Assembly: GCF_000003815.2 (NCBI RefSeq)
Contig: NC_049991.1
Location: 8,642,630-8,706,629 of the forward strand
Source of the DNA: Branchiostoma floridae
Lineage: Eukaryota; Chordata; Leptocardii; Amphioxiformes; Branchiostomatidae
Length of the DNA: 64,000 nucleotides
Direction: 5' to 3'
Below, in pieces: positions 58,707 to 64,000 of the stretch; the first letter of the stretch is position 1; each line of letters begins with the position of its first letter. A program made the position numbers and the translations under genes. The notes under the pieces are model-generated. The model ran no database searches. It saw only the letters and a program-made list of their open reading frames with translations, and had not been told where the DNA came from.

Positions 58707-61700
58707 ATGGCCGAGGAAGGCCCTGTCGAGAGTGTGGACGTGGTTGTTGTTGGCGGGGGCCTGTCAGGACTGAGTTCAGCCTATCATCTGTCAAAACGGA
58801 ACAGTTCGTGCAGAATTCTGGTTCTAGAAGCAAAAGGTCAAGTTGCAAAATTATGTGGTGTTTAACGTTATGGGTTCAAGCAAGGAGGTTAACGTTATAT
58901 CACTTGGTTTAAGCCGGCCTGCAGAATCATTATTTCTTTCTCTGTAACATTACCTTCCATGTACATTTTATATCACCGATCAGGTAGACCAACTTCGGGG
59001 TTAAGAGGACGGTACAAAGATCATAATAGTGCGCCCCTCCCCCTATAATTGAGTATTAATATAACGTTTTTAGAGCTGAATATTATCCTCGGAGTTTGTT
59101 ATTAGTCAACACGAACTCATGAAAAGCTATTAAATAAGAAGAGGCGTTTTCTAATTGAAACTTGAAGTGTATGTGTTAGAACAAATAAGTAGAATTATGT
59201 ACAGTGTCTCTCACTATATACATCTCTTTAAATCCTTTTACCCAATGATCTTTGAACCCACTGTTAAAGTCCAACTTGTGTGCCAATGTTTTGGTAAATT
59301 CAATGGATAGCCTACTTGTCTACGTCCCACAATTTTCCGTACTAACGTTAATATTGATATCGTGTTAGGTAATCCACCCCCACTGTGTGGGGGACACGAT
59401 AAATATTTTTGAGATCAAGCTGGGGTCTGGTATCCAGGCTACACCCACTGGGAAGGATATAGCATGGGACTAAAACCCTGTGCTTTTTTTAAGAGTCTAA
59501 GACTTTTTTTAAGAGTCTAAGACTGTAAGGAGCTCAAGTAGTATTCAACAGTATTCAGAATCATTGGTACCCAGGCTATGGACAGGACCCTTACCCTTAT
59601 CAGTAAGTGTGGTGGGCTCTTTAACATCATGCTCATTGTGGCTCTCCTCAAATTTTAAATATGGGACCATTAGCGTCACTTCTCATCGGCCGTAACCAAA
59701 GATAGGTACAACACGTAACGTTAAGTGAAGTAAGGAAAGTGGTGCACAAATGGAGACCTGCCACAGATGCATGTAAACAGATGTGTGACCTTAATTTTCT
59801 TCTTCTCATACCCTGACAGGTCGTGTTGGAGGTCGCACCGAGACCGTACCACTGCAGGGTGCAGGGGGGCAGGATACGTGGGACTTAGGTGGGATGTGGG
59901 TTGGCAGGTAAGCTTAAACACGATGTAAACATAGAATACAACATGGGGTATTCTGTATCGCCGGAGGTACGGCCTGAACGTTGGTACTAGTACTAGTAGT
60001 AGGATTGCTTGATGGCCGGAGGGCAATCTGACTCGCAGGAGGGCCTTTACCAAGGGCGACACGGAATAGTACCATAATGCATTTTATTTATTTGTATCAT
60101 GCCAACCCGAGGAAACTCAAGTTTATTGCAAAAAAAAGAGCAAAAGACGTGACATCAATGCATATCATGTCCAGAACTTAATTTGTCAATTGAACAAAAA
60201 AAATCGGGCAAACAGTTGGCACAATCCAGCTACTTTCAATAGCTTAAATCGAAGTATGAAGCACCAAACCGTACTGTATAGAATATGGACCGGCCGTTGG
60301 AACACTGATATCGAATGTAAATACGGCCTGGGTATGATATGAAACTGTTAATGCCATATCTGGGCCATGGTAATTATCAACTTCATTCATCAAGAGTTCA
60401 TATATTTATTAATCACATTGTCTGGCAACTAACCACTTTTATTCCCTTCTTCATAGGACCCAGCTTCATATCCTGCAGCTACTGCAGGAGCTGGGCCTGC
60501 AGACATATCCGCAGTACACCCGCGGCTACACAGTCATGCAGCTGGGCTCTGCAGGCAGGGTCGCCAAGTATCGTTCTGATTCCCCCATTCCTAACATGCC
60601 TCTACACAGTCTGATTGACGTGCAGTTGTTCATATGGAAGGTAAAGTACAAGTTATGTATTAGAACCGGCACAAGCCCGGAATCCAGTCTTGTTATCTTA
60701 AGTCCGTAGGGTAGCGAGGGTACCACGGCTAACGTGACTAGATTTCAGGCTATAAGTGGTATGTACTATTATACATATAGTACATATACTCGGCTACTAG
60801 TATGATATTACTATTGGATGGGCCAACTACTCTGTCTTAGTAGCCAGGGGCTGAATTGCGAGGAGCTTACAATTGAGGGGCTAAATTGCAAGGATGTGGA
60901 GTGGCTGCCAATCGGCACTAACTCAGGTGACCTCAATACGACAGTAATTGCCCCAGGTGCGGTCATAGGACTGTAGGGTTGAACCACTCACACCAGGAAG
61001 GAAACCTACTCTTTTTGATAAGTGTGGTGGGTTCTTTAACATGCCCAAGTTGTAGCTCTCCTAAAAAATGGGACCTCCATAATGTCCTACCCGATGGTAG
61101 TTTCAGGTGTTAACCCATGCATGTAAAGGAACCCAACGCACACTTTATAAGGACGCCAGCTGTGATACTGTACAGGATAACAGCTACAGGTAACCCCATG
61201 GTACACCTGTATTTCAGGTGGAGAGGATGCGGAAGCAGGTGCCACCTGGTGATCCTGGCAGCTGTCCACACGCCCGGGAGTGGGACAGCATGACTGTGGA
61301 GACCTTCAAGCAAAAAAACTTGTGGACTCAGGGTACAGACACTCACCACTTTTCTTAAAATACAGATGAAGCCTCAGTTATTTGTATTATGCCTTATCAT
61401 TCTTGGTAATTGTAATGAATTGCAAACCATAAACCATATAGAATCTATATTTTATATGACATTGCACAATAATTATTTATTGGATAATACAACATAGCAA
61501 GTGCTAGGACAATGTGTGCTGGATTGTGTCAAATTATATTGCAGAATGTGCCTGTACCCTTAGCTAGTGTCCTTAAACTAAAGCCAGCATCACATAGTAA
61601 TTGGAATTAGCTCACTTGATTAGTTTTCAAGCTCAAAGGAACATTTTAGTTGGAGTAAGACTGGTGTCTTCTCCATCACTTCACAATCTTTTTAAATAAA

Positions 61701-63427
61701 GATTGGCCATATTTTTCTAGTTCAGCCCCATTTCCAGCCCTATATATACTCTACTCTCTGGTCGATTTTGCAATTTGGTGGCCCTCTGGCGATGTACAGT
61801 TCGTTCAAATGTCATTGACAGGATAACTGTTACTGCTGTGCCCATTTTAGATAGCTCCAGTTAGTGTGTTTATATGACTGTTCCCCAGCTGCCAAAGATG
61901 CTGTAGACATTGCCTGCTGGATTGTGTATGGTGTAGATGCCAGTAGGATCTCCCTGCTGTACTACCTCCACTACACCAGCTGTGCAGGTGGCCTGTATCC
62001 TCTGGTAGAGACAACCAAAGGCTCAGGGCAAGAGCTTAAAATCAAGGTATTATAGATTTATCTTAAGTCAAGGTACAAATGTTGTTTTCTTAGCGAGGTC
62101 TGTGTGCCACAATGGCTAGATCTTTCAACTCAGAACCAATAAGTTCAGGGTTTGATACTTGCCTTGTCCCAACCTTGTGCCCTTGGGAAAGGCAGTTCAC
62201 ACGGCGTGCGTAGTCCAGTGGTTAGCGGCCCTGCCTCTGGAACTAGAAGCTGTGAGTTTGATTCTGGCTGTGTTGCTCACCCGACAGGCACGCTACAGGA
62301 AAGGGTTGCAGTCCTTAGGACGGGACGTTAAGCTGTGATCCGCTGTTCATTGTGCTTGTCTTAAAGAGCTAGGGGAATTTCCCCGGTACAATGAACCTGT
62401 AAATACTATATTTAGTGTCTGTCCTCTCTGTCACGATCAGTCGTACTATATACCCACCATGACAGTGAAGTGACGCCCACTGAGCCTCTTTAACTAATCT
62501 TTCAAAAAGTGTGCCAGGTAACACATAGATTGGTGAGCCAATTTTTTAAAATGTTGTTTTGTAGGGAGGAGCCCAGCAGGTGTGTGAGTTGATAATGTAC
62601 CAATGTTGTTTTGTAGGGAGGAGCCCAGCAGGTATGTGAGTTGATAATGTACCAATGTTGTTTTGTAGGGAGGAGCCCAGCAGGTGTGTGAGTTGATGGT
62701 ACAGAAGATTGGCAGAGAGAACGTATGGTTGAACCAGCCCGTCACACACATCACACAGCAGGCTGATGGAGTCACTCTCACCACTGCAGGGGGCAGGACA
62801 GTTCAGGCCCAGAGGGTCATCTGTAGTGTCCCACCACATTTAGCAGGTAATGCTAGTTCACATTTGTCTGTGGTGTAACCTACATTGATGTTGAACAGAC
62901 TATGATTTCAAAATATTGCAGTTTGAAACCACAGTCTGTCCACATGACAGTAAGCTGGCTGTAGATTTCCGAGTCGACCGTTGCGATTGCAGCCTCTTCA
63001 GAGCTTCACAGGGACTTTCAAAAAACTTCAGTAACGATTCGAGCAAACCACCGAACGCGCTCTAAAGTGCACTTTGGTTCGTCGGAGAGTTGGATAAAAT
63101 GGTGGACAACTCAAGCGGTGGAGGGAATTGTGCATATTTCAAGACATCCTCACGGCTCAACAAAGTCGTATCCATACATTGTGAATATTGCTGTGCAGTG
63201 TGATAAGTTAGACTCAACTCATAATGTAGGGAACTCATATCCCTTTAAACCCTGTCCCCTTTGTAACTTTTATACTGTTTTAGACTGTTTGCAATTGTTA
63301 ACGTGTATGCCTCATGTACTTTACAGGAAGAATAGAATACTCTCCCCCTCTGCCCATGGAGAGAGATCATCTGACACAGAACATGCCTGTGGGACACACC
63401 ATCAAGTATGTAGCAACATACAGAAGA
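58707..63427 (+). CDS. monoamine-oxidase-like flavin amine oxidase, 5' part
   Basis: Seven phase-consistent exons (58707-58836, 59820-59907, 60457-60640, 61218-61332, 61889-62046, 62669-62846, 63327-63427) encode the first 318 residues; the gene runs off the window. The start ATG 58707 gives MAEEGPVESVDVVVVGGGLSGL, whose GGGLSG is the FAD dinucleotide motif, with the acidic end of strand two at LVLEAK. GRVGGRTET and WDLGGMWVG follow, as in MAO A/B. VWLNQPVTHITQ and VICSVPP match the later FAD/substrate region. The family oxidatively deaminates amines to aldehydes with H2O2; MAO proper binds FAD through a C-terminal Cys and anchors in the outer mitochondrial membrane, both outside this window. 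It is transcribed away from the pyranose-oxidase-like gene. Confidence 0.92.
59578..59680 (-). repeat. fragment of the 50022/60816 dispersed repeat
   Basis: Contains cagtaagtgtggtgggctct ttaac and gtggctctcctcaaa...gggacc, matching one end of copy B. Located in MAO-like intron 1. Confidence 0.65.
60816..61095 (-). repeat. dispersed repeat copy B in an MAO-like intron
   Basis: Inverse of 50022-50313 across the full element (gctgaattgcgaggagctta, gtgacctcaatacgac, gggttctttaac, gggacctcca). No coding capacity. Confidence 0.85.
62100..62440 (+). mobile_element. tRNA-derived SINE(s)
   Basis: tagtccagtggttagcgg (near 62211) is a good tRNA A-box region and gagtttgattctgg (~62250) a weakened B-box; a second diverged tRNA-like head (ggctagatcttt ... 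gggtttgatac) lies at 62113-62163. The body ends aatgaacctgtaaatacta. In the intron upstream of MAO-like exon 6. Confidence 0.55.
62551..62702 (+). repeat. 52-bp tandem triplication spanning a 3' splice site
   Basis: Three copies of ttgttttgtag plus the first ~30 bases of exon 6 (ggaggagcccagcaggt) occur with acceptor AGs at 62564, 62616 and 62668, exactly 52 bp apart. Only the third continues into the true exon. Since 52 and 104 are not multiples of three, use of an upstream copy would shift the frame. Confidence 0.95.
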
Positions 63428-64000
63428 GTAAGTTAACAACTTCTGCTTGCTTGGCTAAAAGTGTCACAATTGCTGTCTGCTAACAGCTATCAAAAAAGCA
63501 TTGTGTACTCAGTCTGGTAACTTCATAAGAGAAAAACCTGATTGATTTTTGGAACAACATTTGGAATCGTGTTTGTGCCTTATGATTTTTTAAAAAGTTT
63601 CCAAATCCTTTTTTTACTAGCCTGGTATCCAGCCGTATTATAGCTCCCGAGTCTCTTCCTCTCCGCAAATACAAAATGATACAGAAGAGACCATACGGCT
63701 GGATACCAGGCTATATATTTACTTTATCACCTGCATAGGTATCTCAATCTAGCTCGTTATCGAGATTGAGAAGAAAAGTCAGTGATTCATGAATTTGCTT
63801 GATAAAGTTACTATATTAGTTATAAAGTTAGTATATTTTGGTTGATAAAGTACTATTTTGTGTTCTTTCTCTTTTGTAAGGTGTTATGTAATTTATTTTA
63901 ACCTCTGCATGCCAGCTAAAACAAAATGATAACCTGACTAAATAGGAAGCCTGATAAACATGCCTTAAAGGAATGTCAAAAACAAGCAAGTACCAACCTC
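63428..64000. other. intron of the MAO-like gene to the window edge
   Basis: AT-rich; apart from the palindrome at 63618-63713, a short palindrome atctcaatct..agattgag near 63741-63770 is the only structure noted. No further exon is seen. Confidence 0.5.
63618..63713. mobile_element. 96-bp palindromic MITE
   Basis: Ends tagcctggtatccagccgta and the exact inverse tacggctggataccaggcta, with a 56-bp centre. Fragments of the same ends occur at 59429, 47386 and 15849. Confidence 0.9.

Overview
The window looks like a chromosome segment of an invertebrate deuterostome, most likely amphioxus (Branchiostoma). The reasons are intron-rich genes with standard GT-AG splicing, animal signalling and oxylipin genes, leucine-rich-repeat (LRR) membrane genes in tandem, and very dense short DNA transposons, foldback elements and minisatellites. 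Four runs of N mark assembly gaps. No CRISPR, operon or tRNA gene is seen. Species assignment is inference.

Layout. 1-1.9 kb: three minisatellites. 2.2-11.6 kb (+): the 3' fifteen exons of a large gene joining Mind-bomb-type SH3 repeats, a cysteine-rich zinc-binding-like region, an armadillo/HEAT-like region and a RIPK2-like kinase; its introns hold two hAT-type MITEs with perfect 8-bp target duplications, a tRNA-derived SINE and a retroposon set against a splice acceptor. 12-17 kb: repeats only. 17.9-28.8 kb (+): two paralogous LRR transmembrane genes. The first has a tail shortened by a one-base shift. The second is split by a 1,067-bp TA-flanked transposon but is otherwise in frame. A duplicated small secreted-peptide gene lies between them on the minus strand.

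30.8-39.8 kb (-): a complete 17-exon lipoxygenase (678 aa) with PLAT domain and all five iron ligands. 40-49 kb: transposon-rich, no gene recognised. 49.3-54.2 kb (-): a complete 9-exon pyranose-2-oxidase-like flavoenzyme (528 aa), unexpected in an animal. 56.6-58.3 kb: two inverted copies of an element carrying a GAAAAGGAAC minisatellite. 58.7 kb to the end (+): the first seven recognised exons of a monoamine-oxidase-like flavin amine oxidase, cut by the window edge.

Exon models were built by hand: intron phases were checked across every junction of the kinase, lipoxygenase, oxidase and amine oxidase genes. Two introns (one in the lipoxygenase, one in the pyranose oxidase) fit only or best as GC-AG introns. 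The genes do not form one obvious pathway; three encode redox enzymes (lipoxygenase, pyranose oxidase, amine oxidase), the last two being divergent neighbours.
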